In this document: one piece after another, positions 33,172 through 40,220 of the stretch | Layout: every line of letters begins with the position of its first letter | Numbering within the stretch: position 1 is the first letter of the stretch | From: Tepidisphaeraceae bacterium | GTDB taxonomy: Bacteria > Planctomycetota > Phycisphaerae > Tepidisphaerales > Tepidisphaeraceae | Reading direction: 5' to 3' | Assembly: GCA_035998445.1 (NCBI GenBank) | Contig: DASYHQ010000036.1 | Coordinates: 1-40,220 of the forward strand | DNA length: 40,220 bases | Program-made: the position numbers and the translations under genes | Notes under the pieces: generated by a model | What the model was told of the DNA's origin: nothing | The model's input: the letters and a program-made list of their open reading frames with translations, nothing else | The model's database searches: none

Positions 33172-33333
33172 GCCGTACGACATCGGGACTCCTTGAGTAG
33201 GAGGCGATGCCCGCAACGACCTTCACGTGGGGTGACCGGCGTGCTGCCTGGCAACGGGTTGTGCGGGGACGCTCGGCACGGCGCGCGAGGGTCCCTACCT
33301 GTTTATTACCGGGTTGGCGGGAGGAAGGGGTGG
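33172..33333. repeat. Element leader repeat, copy C (partial)
   Basis: It carries the leader blocks of copies A and B (GGCGATGCCCGCAACGACCT, GTGCTGCCTGGCAACGGGTT, CCCTACCTGTT, TACCGGGTTGG, GAGGAAGGGGTGG). The small-protein gene is cut after its first three codons (MSY). The last 28 bases supply the end of the neighbouring YcaQ-like gene. It is the most decayed of the three copies. Confidence 0.75.
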
Positions 33334-34502
33334 CGCGAACCGGATCTTCCGGTGACGTCCACTCGCGCCGCACCGATGAACTGCCGTAGCCGGTCGGCGG
33401 CGGCCCCGAACGCCACGCGGAACGCAGGCGTGACGCTGAACCCCCGCTCCCACGGCATGACGCGCAGCCGCAGGACGCCGGCCGCACGGTCGAGCTTCGC
33501 GTCGGCCCGCCCGACGAGCCGGTCGCCGACCAGGACCGGTAGCACGTAGTATCCGTGGACCCGCTTCGCCTCGGGCACGAATGCCTCGAACCGATAGCGG
33601 AACCCGAACAATCGCTCCGCCCGCGCCCGGTCACGCACCAGCGGGTCGAACGGCGCCAGGAACCGCACGTGCCCCTGCAGCGGTTCGCCGAGGCGCCCCA
33701 GACGCCGTCGCACGTCGCTGTACGCGATCGAGATGCGCCCCTCCACCTCGACCGGCATCACCGACCCCGCCTGCAGCCGCGAACGCACCCACGCCCGCGC
33801 GTCGGCAACGTCAACGACGCGGTAAAACGCCGCAAGCTCGGCGGGCGTGGCCACCCCCAGCCGGTCCAATGCCGTGCCGCACGCCCAGTCGACGAGGGCG
33901 TCCCGCTGCGTCGGTGGCGCCGTGTGGAAGCGGATTGCCCGCTCCGCCAGGTCGTAGACCTTCTGGAATCCCCGCCGGTCCCCCACCGCGAGCGTGCCGG
34001 TGCGCCACAGGTGCTCGAGGACGGCCTTGGCCGGCTTCCAGTCCCACCAGCCGCCCCGCCGGTGGTCGTGCGGGTCGTCGAAGTCCCGCGACATGAGCGG
34101 GCCCTCCTGTCGGATCCCGGCCACGACCTGCTCCGCCAGCGCCGCGGCCCCCGCGCCGAGCCGGTCCAGCTGCCACCGCGCGCGGAAGCGGGCGAATCGG
34201 TGGTGCCAGTGCGGGTAGTGCTCGGCCGGGATCAGCGACGCGTCGTGCGTCCAGTGCTCGAACAGCCGCCGCCCGCGCAGGTCGCGGAAGACCGCCTCGC
34301 GCTCGTACGCGTCGGACCGCGCGTGCAGGATCAGCTCGTGGGCCCGCTCGACGACGTTGATCGAGTCGAGTTGGAGGAAGCCCAAGGCGCGGACGACGTC
34401 GATCGTCGGCAGCGGCCGGGCCGGGTCGCGCAGCAGGTGCGCCCCGGCGAGCAGGAGCCGCCGCGCATCGGCGGCCGAGATGGGCGTGGGATCTGTCTTC
34501 AC
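33306..34502 (-). CDS. YcaQ/AlkZ-like DNA glycosylase (winged-helix family)
   Basis: A 398-residue member of the HTH_42 family of DNA glycosylases that remove alkylated or crosslinked bases. The N-terminal region has the catalytic Gln-x-Asp motif as FLQLDSINVV (Gln44, Asp46), the variant of the YcaQ branch. It is followed by AHELILHARSDAY, LFEHWTHDASLIP and ERLFGFRYRFEAFVP. The C-terminal beta-barrel ends LPVLVGDRLVGRADAKLDR, RVMPWERG. The final residues (SRHPFLPPTR) and the stop codon are supplied by repeat copy C, so the native C-terminus may have been trimmed. All core motifs are present, so it is probably functional. Confidence 0.9.
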   Translation of the reverse strand: MKTDPTPISAADARRLLLAGAHLLRDPARPLPTIDVVRALGFLQLDSINVVERAHELILHARSDAYEREAVFRDLRGRRLFEHWTHDASLIPAEHYPHWHHRFARFRARWQLDRLGAGAAALAEQVVAGIRQEGPLMSRDFDDPHDHRRGGWWDWKPAKAVLEHLWRTGTLAVGDRRGFQKVYDLAERAIRFHTAPPTQRDALVDWACGTALDRLGVATPAELAAFYRVVDVADARAWVRSRLQAGSVMPVEVEGRISIAYSDVRRRLGRLGEPLQGHVRFLAPFDPLVRDRARAERLFGFRYRFEAFVPEAKRVHGYYVLPVLVGDRLVGRADAKLDRAAGVLRLRVMPWERGFSVTPAFRVAFGAAADRLRQFIGAARVDVTGRSGSRHPFLPPTR

Positions 34503-34591
34503 GCGGTTTCCCTGACGGCGACGCTGACGTTTTCAGGCGCATCATGCACGGCGTCAAGCTACTCGAAAGACCTCGCCGAGTCGGCGCTCCG

Positions 34592-34674
34592 TAGGGTAAG
34601 CTGTGGCTCGAAGCTCTTCCGTTAGCTGCCGATGTGTCGGCGCGGTGCCGGCCAGTGAACGTTGGTCTGTTGAT
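34592..34674 (+). repeat. attC-like cassette site 1
   Basis: It shares GGGTAAGCTG, CGGCGCGGTGCCGGCC and AACGTTG...GTTGATG with the sites near 36.7, 37.15 and 37.5 kb, and contains a small hairpin GCCGATGTGTCGGC. The last core-like heptamer overlaps the ATG of the next gene. Diverged and less palindromic than sites 3 and 4. Confidence 0.4.
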
Positions 34675-34978
34675 GTGCGGGACAATGCGACAGGACGTTC
34701 CAAGATGCCAGTCATGTGGAATCCCGTACGTGTCGGGCGCGCTGCTAGACGCTTCGACCTGGGCGCGAGCTCGCCAAATGGGTTTCCGACGTTGTCTCGC
34801 GTTCCCCTACGAGTGGTTCATCGCGGACGAACGAACGCTTCGGCGGCACCGGCCCGACGAGGTCATCACGCCCCAGAACTGCGACAGTGTTTACGTGGAT
34901 TCGATGATTCAGTCGCACCCGACCTGCCCAAAGTGCGGGGATTCGATCTACGCGCGCGGCGAGTCGGCCGTACACTAG
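34673..34978 (+). CDS. Small zinc-ribbon-type protein, cassette-borne
   Basis: A 101-residue protein. Two cysteine pairs, CQSC near the start and CPKC near the end, could hold one zinc ion. Between them lies an aromatic-rich region (ARARQMGFRRCLAFPYEWFIADERTLRRH). No family is recognised. The ATG at 34673 is chosen because it lies directly at the core of the preceding attC-like site and only 8 codons before the first Cys; a GTG at 34634 would add 13 residues encoded by the repeat itself. Its stop falls at the edge of the next attC-like site, the arrangement of integron cassettes. Confidence 0.6.
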   Translation: MCGTMRQDVPRCQSCGIPYVSGALLDASTWARARQMGFRRCLAFPYEWFIADERTLRRHRPDEVITPQNCDSVYVDSMIQSHPTCPKCGDSIYARGESAVH

Positions 34979-35021
34979 CGTCGTAGCCGACCTGCCGGCC
35001 GGGAATGATGATCCGTTATTT
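34973..35021 (+). repeat. attC-like cassette site 2 (short, degenerate)
   Basis: It runs from the stop codon region (CACTAGC) to GATCCGTTATTT. The end matches the end of site 4 (GATCCGTTAT) and the middle holds CTGCCGGCCGGG. It is shorter than the others and may have lost one arm. Confidence 0.3.
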
Positions 35022-35423
35022 ACCGATGCGCCTTTCCCCGCGCCGCATAACCCGCCACTATGAAGGCTCTTCCGTCAACCGGTAAATCTCCTTCGCCGGA
35101 CGGCTCGGTCTCGGTGGCGGTTACAGGTCGCGGCGGGTGAGGTCAGACCACTATTCAAGGTCACGGGCCCTCCTGTCTGACGATGCGGGCCCGGCCTTAT
35201 TCAACTTTGCAAAGCCTGGTTGACTCATTCCAAATGGCGGCGTGGCGAGCACGCGTTGAACGTGATCGGCGCCCGCGGATTATTCGAGTTTGGCCAGGGT
35301 GCTCACTCATCTCGCTGCGATGTCGTCGCGCCGTCGATTCGATGCCGTCTGGCTTCGTTAACTGTCGTTCGCTCTTCGCTCGTCGCTCTTCGCTCGTCGT
35401 TCTTCGTTCCCGTGTCGGCTGCG
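35022..35423. other. Non-coding stretch with a 14-bp tandem repeat
   Basis: No convincing gene is seen. A 19-codon frame (MRLSPRRITRHYEG) follows site 2. At 35370-35409 the unit CGCTCTTCGCTCGT occurs twice exactly and a third time in the diverged form CGTTCTTCGTTC, just outside the end of the decayed IS110 transposase. Confidence 0.6.
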
Positions 35424-36565
<1,142 letters not shown>

Positions 36566-36667
36566 GGCGGGCCTCCTTTGCGGTTGCGGGTCGTCTCCAC
36601 CGATTGAGGCCCTGCGCCCCGTGCGCAGGTGACCTCGCCAAACACCGTAACCTCGGCGGAGCCCGCC

Positions 36668-36773
36668 TTACATAGTTTCCAATGCACCGGACCGGGCCGG
36701 CGGTATAGTTTCTGTTGGTCGAGGGCGGCACGGTGCCGGCCCGGCCGGTGATCGGCACTACGTTATACGGCAG
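36668..36773 (+). repeat. attC-like cassette site 3
   Basis: The arms at 36686-36702 (CACCGGACCGGGCCGGC) and 36735-36750 are complementary over 16 bp, with one unpaired A in the left arm. An extrahelical base of this kind is a hallmark of attC sites. The site ends in ACGTTATACGG, 3 bases before the ATG of the next gene. The middle holds the shared GGTCGAGGGCGG and CGGTGCCGGC blocks. Confidence 0.6.
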
Positions 36774-36775
36774 CC

Positions 36776-37117
36776 ATGAGCTTCTCGTACCGAACAGTCA
36801 CGCAGTCCGCGCGGGTTCTCGCCAATTTGACCGGCGTACCCGATTTGTTCATTGACGCGCCCCTTCAACGGAACAATCGCAAGAGCGACATTTGGTATTT
36901 CGGGTCGGACGAACTGTGGACGCCGCTTGGCTTTCCTCTCCAGATTTCAGCAACGATCGGCCCTGAGAACTCGCTGCAAGTCTGGTCTGCTCAGACAAAG
37001 CTGTTAGAGGTTGGCATCGTTGACCTCAGCATTTACGCAGAGCTCTGGCTTCCGACGGACGAGAGGTTGACGGTCTGGACGGAAGAGCGTCGCGCGGCAT
37101 CCGCGACTGCCGGATAA
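36776..37117 (+). CDS. Small protein of unknown function, cassette-borne
   Basis: A 113-residue product without a recognised family. It lacks a signal peptide or membrane segment. The body is mixed alpha/beta with aromatic residues (SDIWYFGSDELWTPLGFPLQISATIG; DLSIYAELWLPTDERLTVWTEERRA). The gene lies snugly between attC-like sites 3 and 4. The ATG is 3 bases after site 3, and the TAA stop is part of the first core heptamer of site 4 (GGATAAC). Such tight packing and lack of homologues is typical of integron cassette genes. Confidence 0.65.
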   Translation: MSFSYRTVTQSARVLANLTGVPDLFIDAPLQRNNRKSDIWYFGSDELWTPLGFPLQISATIGPENSLQVWSAQTKLLEVGIVDLSIYAELWLPTDERLTVWTEERRAASATAG

Positions 37118-37212
37118 CCACGCACTGGAACGGACCGACCGGGTGGAACGGTCCTTGTGATTCTGAGTGGCGCGGTGCCCGGCCGGCCCGTTGAACGTTG
37201 ATCCGTTATGCC
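37112..37212 (+). repeat. attC-like cassette site 4
   Basis: The site starts GGATAAC, overlapping the previous stop codon, and ends CCGTTATGCC; the two ends are near-complementary (GATAAC/GTTATG). Inner arms AACGGACCGACCGGG (37129-37143) and CCCGGCCGGCCCGTT (37178-37192) pair at 13 of 15 positions. The centre carries the shared GGCGCGGTGCC block. This is the clearest attC-like site of the series. Confidence 0.6.
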
Positions 37213-37298
37213 TCACGAGACTCCACGTCGCTCGATCGAAACCACGGCTCACCGTTTCAAGCGGAAGAAGCTGATCGTCTGGGCCGTTCGTCAGTCAA

Positions 37299-37475
37299 TT
37301 GATAAACGTCGCTCTCGCGATATGGCTGTTCCCAAAGTATCCGTGGCTTTGGTGGACGCTGGTCATCGTGATTCCGCTGGCACTGTTCTCGCTCTATCAG
37401 ATCCGCCGACTAGAGCAGATCGCCGAGAAAGGCGCGGAGGTTGACGATCTCTTGCACCGAATCGGTGAGGCATAA
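37299..37475 (+). CDS. Small single-pass membrane protein, cassette-borne
   Basis: A 58-codon frame starting from a TTG reads as a membrane protein. A hydrophobic segment (ALAIWLFPKYPWLWWTLVIVIPLALFSLY) is followed by a positive Arg-Arg and an amphipathic helix (RRLEQIAEKGAEVDDLLHRIGEA). This is far more protein-like than the alternative frame from the ATG at 37208. The start is uncertain, since no ATG is available in frame after the TGA at 37272. Its TAA stop forms part of the GCATAAC heptamer of the following attC-like site. Short membrane proteins are common in integron cassettes. Confidence 0.55.
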   Translation: MINVALAIWLFPKYPWLWWTLVIVIPLALFSLYQIRRLEQIAEKGAEVDDLLHRIGEA

Positions 37476-37571
37476 CCTGCCCATGCACCGACCGTGCCGG
37501 CGGGTAAGCTGCTGGTGGTTCGAGAGTCGGTGTGGTGCCGGCGAGACCACTGACCAGCGCAACGTTAGCCG
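37470..37571 (+). repeat. attC-like cassette site 5
   Basis: It begins GCATAAC across the previous stop codon and ends AACGTTAGCC. Inside, CACCGAC (left) pairs with GTCGGTG (right), and the middle has GGGTAAGCTG and GGTGCCGGC as in sites 1 and 3. The arms are less regular than in sites 3 and 4. Confidence 0.5.
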
Positions 37572-37573
37572 GT

Positions 37574-37753
37574 GTGCGCCGGCCGCTGAACGGAAACTCG
37601 TTCTTTACCGTGCCCCTGTACGCCTGCATGGCCGCCGTCCGCAGGCGATACAGGAGCGTGGCCGGCAAGTGCGCAGCCTGCGGCTACGACCTCCGTGCCA
37701 CCTCCGCCCGCTGCCCCGAGTGCGGCATGGGGCGGGCGGAACGGGTAAACTAG
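37574..37753 (+). CDS. C-terminal zinc-ribbon tail protein (CGYDLRA type), possibly truncated
   Basis: A frame of about 59 codons from a GTG contains CAACGYDLRATSARCPECG. This four-Cys ribbon is seen at the C-terminus of very many planctomycete membrane proteins. Normally one or more transmembrane helices precede it; here only FFTVPLYACMAAVRRRY remains, so the front was probably lost when the cassette site arrived. Its stop is 2 bases before the rtcB start. Start codon uncertain. Confidence 0.5.
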   Translation: MRRPLNGNSFFTVPLYACMAAVRRRYRSVAGKCAACGYDLRATSARCPECGMGRAERVN

Positions 37754-37755
37754 AC

Positions 37756-38748
37756 ATGAGCGAATCAGTCGCGATCGGCCGGCCGTCAACAAACGATCGC
37801 GTTTCAAGGGGACACGCCGTGCATATCCTCAACCTGTCCGCCGAGCCGCTCTGGCGGTTGCACACCTGGATCCCCCACGACCTGGCGGCCGAGCGGATCC
37901 TGTTCCTGCCCGACGCCTGCCCCGGCAAGTCGCCGCTGCCCACCGGCACGGCCGTCCTGACGCGACAGCCCGACTGGCGACGCTTCGCCGTGTCCGACTG
38001 CGGCTGTGGGATGCGCCTCGTCCGCTCGCGCGTCGCCGCCGCCGCTGACGTCACGCCCCGCCGCTGGGACGAGCTGGCCGACCACCTGCGCGCCAACAAG
38101 GGTCGCCTCGGCGACCTGGGCGGCGGCAACCACTTCCTCGACGCGCTGCTGCCCTACGACGACGGGCCCGTCCACTTCCTCGTCCACACCGGCTCGCGCG
38201 ACGAGTCCGGGCACGTGGACGCGCTGACCGACACGCGGGCGCGGTTCGACCAGGAGTTCGCGCGCGTGGTCGGCTGGGCAGCGGAGAACCGTGCGGCGAT
38301 CCACGACGCGATCGACAAGACGTTCGGCCGCTGCGAACTCGTGCTGGACCTGCCGCACAACACGTACGAGCCGCAGGCCGACGGCGGCGCGATCATCCGC
38401 AAGGGTTCGGTCGCCGTCGATGCAGGCGAACTGGTGGTGATCCCCTCGCACATGTCGGGCGACGTGGCGCTGGTCCGGGCCACCGATAAGGTCCGCGAGT
38501 GCCTGCGGTCCCTGAGCCACGGCACCGGCCGCACGATGTCGCGCAGCGACTGCAAGCCGCTGGCCGACGGCTTCGATTTCGCGGCGTTGCGTGGGTCGGT
38601 GCTGATCGCGTCTGGCGTGGCCGATGCCTCGCTGCGGACGGAGGGACCTTACGCCTACCGCGGCCTGGATGAATGCCTAGCGTTATTGGAGGGCTACGTG
38701 GTCGAGGAAGGGCGATTTGCCGTCGTCGCCTACATGGGGCACTTGTGA
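37756..38748 (+). CDS. rtcB: RtcB-family RNA ligase
   Basis: A 330-residue member of the RtcB family, which joins RNA 2-prime,3-prime-cyclic phosphate or 3-prime phosphate ends to 5-prime hydroxyl ends using GTP and manganese. The family motifs appear in order: metal-binding Cys in SDCGCGMR, LGDLGGGNHF, VHTGSRDESGH, ELVLDLPHNTYE, VVIPSHMSGD, and the GMP-accepting His255 in LSHGTGRTMSRSD, then the C-terminal DECLALLEGYVVEEGRF. At 330 residues it is shorter than the E. coli enzyme (about 408), like the compact bacterial RtcB2-type branch. The ATG at 37756 is chosen by position after the previous stop; a GTG at 37819 is an alternative. No archease or RtcA gene is adjacent. Confidence 0.9.
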   Translation: MSESVAIGRPSTNDRVSRGHAVHILNLSAEPLWRLHTWIPHDLAAERILFLPDACPGKSPLPTGTAVLTRQPDWRRFAVSDCGCGMRLVRSRVAAAADVTPRRWDELADHLRANKGRLGDLGGGNHFLDALLPYDDGPVHFLVHTGSRDESGHVDALTDTRARFDQEFARVVGWAAENRAAIHDAIDKTFGRCELVLDLPHNTYEPQADGGAIIRKGSVAVDAGELVVIPSHMSGDVALVRATDKVRECLRSLSHGTGRTMSRSDCKPLADGFDFAALRGSVLIASGVADASLRTEGPYAYRGLDECLALLEGYVVEEGRFAVVAYMGHL

Positions 38749-38774
38749 CGGCGGCTGATCTCGTCGCGCCATTC

Positions 38775-39076
38775 CGCACCCGTTCCCGCACGGGGTGCCG
38801 ATCCCGACACGGTTGTTAACTGGGATCCGGAAATAGAGCTAAGAGACCGAGAATTCTCTGGTGCGGAAGGCCGAGACAGCCAGACGTGACGTTGGAGCGG
38901 CCCCCCTCTCGCTCCCTCTCACCATCCCGGCCGCACCCAAAACACCTAATTCCAGCCCGAAAACGAGCGAACCCTGTTAACTGGAATTAACAGGGTTCGC
39001 GGCCAAAATATATAACGCCTTGTCAGACAAGAAGTTATTAAGATCCCCATGCCTAACCCTCTTCGAACTTTCTCTG
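38775..39076. repeat. 300-bp palindrome-bearing repeat, copy 2
   Basis: This is the partner of 21896-22193, about three-quarters identical by eye, with the same block order and the same last 20 or so bases. At 38967-39000 perfect 14-bp arms (GCGAACCCTGTTAA) flank the 6-base loop CTGGAA. The palindrome is better preserved than its surroundings: changes between copies fall in the loop and flanks. It lies between rtcB and a broken transposase. Confidence 0.8.
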
Positions 39077-39158
39077 GGGTGAAAGGGCGTTTTTTAGATG
39101 ATGGGCTTGGATGAGGCTGTTTCTGTCGTCCACTTCTAGGAAAAAGGCCGGGTGGTCT

Positions 39159-39488
39159 CGGCCTCGCCTTGGCGAACAGGTCGGCGAGCAGATCGAGCAT
39201 GCCCGCGTAACGCCGGCCGGGCATCAGCGCGTCGAACGCACGCCACAACGTGTTGTGGTCGGGTGCCCGGGTCAGGCCGACGTCGGCCAGCCACGCGGGC
39301 GAGTCGGCGAGCAGGGCTTCGGTCCGCCGGTAACTGAGGCCGAAGAACTCGCAGACGACGAGGCACGCGAAGAGCTGGGCGAGCGTGAAGTCGTGACGCG
39401 AGCACTTGCACGAGTGCCCCGGCAGCGTCCGCCGGGCCAACTGGTAAGCCACCCTCATCACCGTCCGTGGCGACTGGCTGGTCAACAT
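39159..39488 (-). pseudogene. IS5-like transposase, N-terminal fragment
   Basis: About 110 codons encode the N-terminal domain of an IS5-type DDE transposase: FTLAQLFACLVVCEFFGLSYRRTEALLADSPAW, then LTRAPDHNTLWRAFDALM. This is the DUF772-like part that precedes the catalytic domain. Homology ends near 39160, where the frame runs on into unrelated sequence and the 300-bp repeat; none of the DDE residues remain. It lies 75 bases from the IS110 remnant at the window edge. Confidence 0.75.
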
Positions 39489-39562
39489 CCTCTATCGTGT
39501 ATCAGACCCCGCCGGATCTCGCGCCGGGCAAAATCGCGAGGGTTGAGCGGCTGTCTTCATCG

Positions 39563-40220
39563 TCAAGCTCCAAGGGCGAGATTTTCGTTCCACGCGGTTT
39601 TGGTTTTGAGCATCACATTGAGGATGATCAGGATCTTCCGCATGCACGCGACCATGACCACCTTGAACGCCTTGCCGGCGGCGGTCAGCCGGTCGGCGTA
39701 GGCCTTGATCGTCGGGTTGTGACGCTTGGCGACCCAGGCGGCCATGAACAAGGCGCCGCGGGCGTCCGTCCGGCCGCCCCGGATCATGCGTTTGCCACGG
39801 TGCGTGCCCGAATCGTGATTCATCGGCGCGACCCCCGCCAGCGAGGCGATCTGTTCCCGGTTGAGCCTCCCCAGTTCCGGCAGGTCCGCGACCAGGCGGA
39901 AGGCGATGGTCTTGCCGATGCCTGGCACGCCGTCGATCAACGCGACGCGCTCTCGCCACTCCGGGTCGTTGTCGATCAGCGACTCGAGCGCCGCATCGAT
40001 CTGCGCGATCTGCTTCTCCAGGTGCTTCAAATGATGTTTGATCTGCCGCACGGTCAGGGCACCGACCGCCTGGCTTTGGCGGTTCAGCTCCATGACCCGC
40101 ATGGCGACCAGCTGGCGTCGGCGGGTCAGCAACTCGTCGAGCATCACCTGTTGCGGCGAGGGCCGCTCGCTGGGCCGCGGCTCCAGGCGCATGGCGAACT
40201 CCGCGAGCACGCGCGCGTCG
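39563..40220 (-). CDS. IS110-family transposase, C-terminal part, cut by the window edge
   Basis: The visible 215 or so residues are the C-terminal half of an IS110-type transposase. They start in DARVLAEFAMRLEPR, the segment after the catalytic DEDD residues. A coiled-coil helix (IKHHLKHLEKQIAQIDAALESL) follows, then the transposase_20 domain: ALIDGVPGIGKTIAFRLVADLPELGRLNREQIASLAGVAPMNHDSG, KRMIRGGRTDARGALFMAAWVAKRHNP, with the conserved Ser replaced by the Asp-Ser-Gly variant. No frameshift is visible, unlike the other IS110 copy, so this one may be intact. The N-terminus lies beyond base 40220. Confidence 0.92.
   Translation of the reverse strand, partial: DARVLAEFAMRLEPRPSERPSPQQVMLDELLTRRRQLVAMRVMELNRQSQAVGALTVRQIKHHLKHLEKQIAQIDAALESLIDNDPEWRERVALIDGVPGIGKTIAFRLVADLPELGRLNREQIASLAGVAPMNHDSGTHRGKRMIRGGRTDARGALFMAAWVAKRHNPTIKAYADRLTAAGKAFKVVMVACMRKILIILNVMLKTKTAWNENLALGA

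Noticed and set aside
35370-35409. 14-bp tandem repeat as a CRISPR or origin iteron array
   Set aside because: Only two exact units and one diverged unit are present, with no spacers and no replication gene nearby.
37208-37444. 78-codon frame starting at the ATG in attC-like site 4
   Set aside because: Its composition is not protein-like, whereas an overlapping frame gives a clear membrane protein ending at the next site.

Overview
The window looks like a piece of a high-GC planctomycete chromosome, most likely Phycisphaerae-like. The indicators are two exported proteins with PEP-CTERM tails, two prepilin-like proteins with an FTLVE-type leader, a C-terminal zinc ribbon of the CGYDLRA type, several GH10 xylanases, a DUF2924/large serine recombinase element, and many decayed insertion sequences. 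No rRNA, tRNA or CRISPR array was seen.

Region 1 (1-11.2 kb) is a xylan-utilisation locus. A leftward cluster runs from a prepilin-like protein (8374) through a half GH10 protein, a LacI-family regulator, a solute-binding protein and two sugar ABC permeases to the N-terminal stub of a GH52-type beta-xylosidase. A rightward unit encodes a PEP-CTERM protein and a complete GH10 xylanase. The divergent gap holds two promoter-like sequences, each touching a LacI-type palindrome, and a third palindrome between them. The left edge is a graveyard of an IS630 fragment, a sigma-factor fragment and its small companion gene.

Region 2 (11.2-14.6 kb) is an integrated element read leftward: a small protein, DUF2924, a large serine recombinase and a frameshifted PrimPol-type primase, ending in a second copy of the sigma-companion family. 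Its leader recurs at 26.8 kb and 33.2 kb.

Region 3 (14.7-21.7 kb) holds an exported nucleoside hydrolase, a GNAT acetyltransferase, an Mrr-like relic and a second xylan cluster: prepilin-like protein, GH10 with an N-terminal domain, PEP-CTERM protein, and a second LacI-family regulator upstream.

Region 4 (21.9-27 kb) is the most interesting. After a 300-bp palindromic repeat and a YifB/ComM fragment come three genes resembling a CBASS anti-phage system: a SLATT two-TM effector on the plus strand, converging with an E2-like protein and a CD-NTase that has lost its catalytic N-terminus. The CD-NTase start overlaps the stop of a fibronectin-III/calcium-repeat protein gene that is itself fused to a DUF2924 remnant.

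Region 5 (27.3-34.5 kb) holds two unusual low-complexity exported proteins, a NarX-like histidine kinase with a LuxR-type regulator, two small lipoproteins and a YcaQ-family DNA glycosylase.

Region 6 (34.6-37.75 kb) resembles an integrase-less integron cassette array: small unknown genes separated by related attC-like imperfect palindromes and interrupted by a decayed IS110. Region 7 (37.75-40.2 kb) has an RtcB-family RNA ligase, a second copy of the 300-bp repeat, an IS5-like transposase fragment and an IS110 transposase cut by the window edge. Many genes carry single-base frameshifts, which means either real decay or assembly errors.
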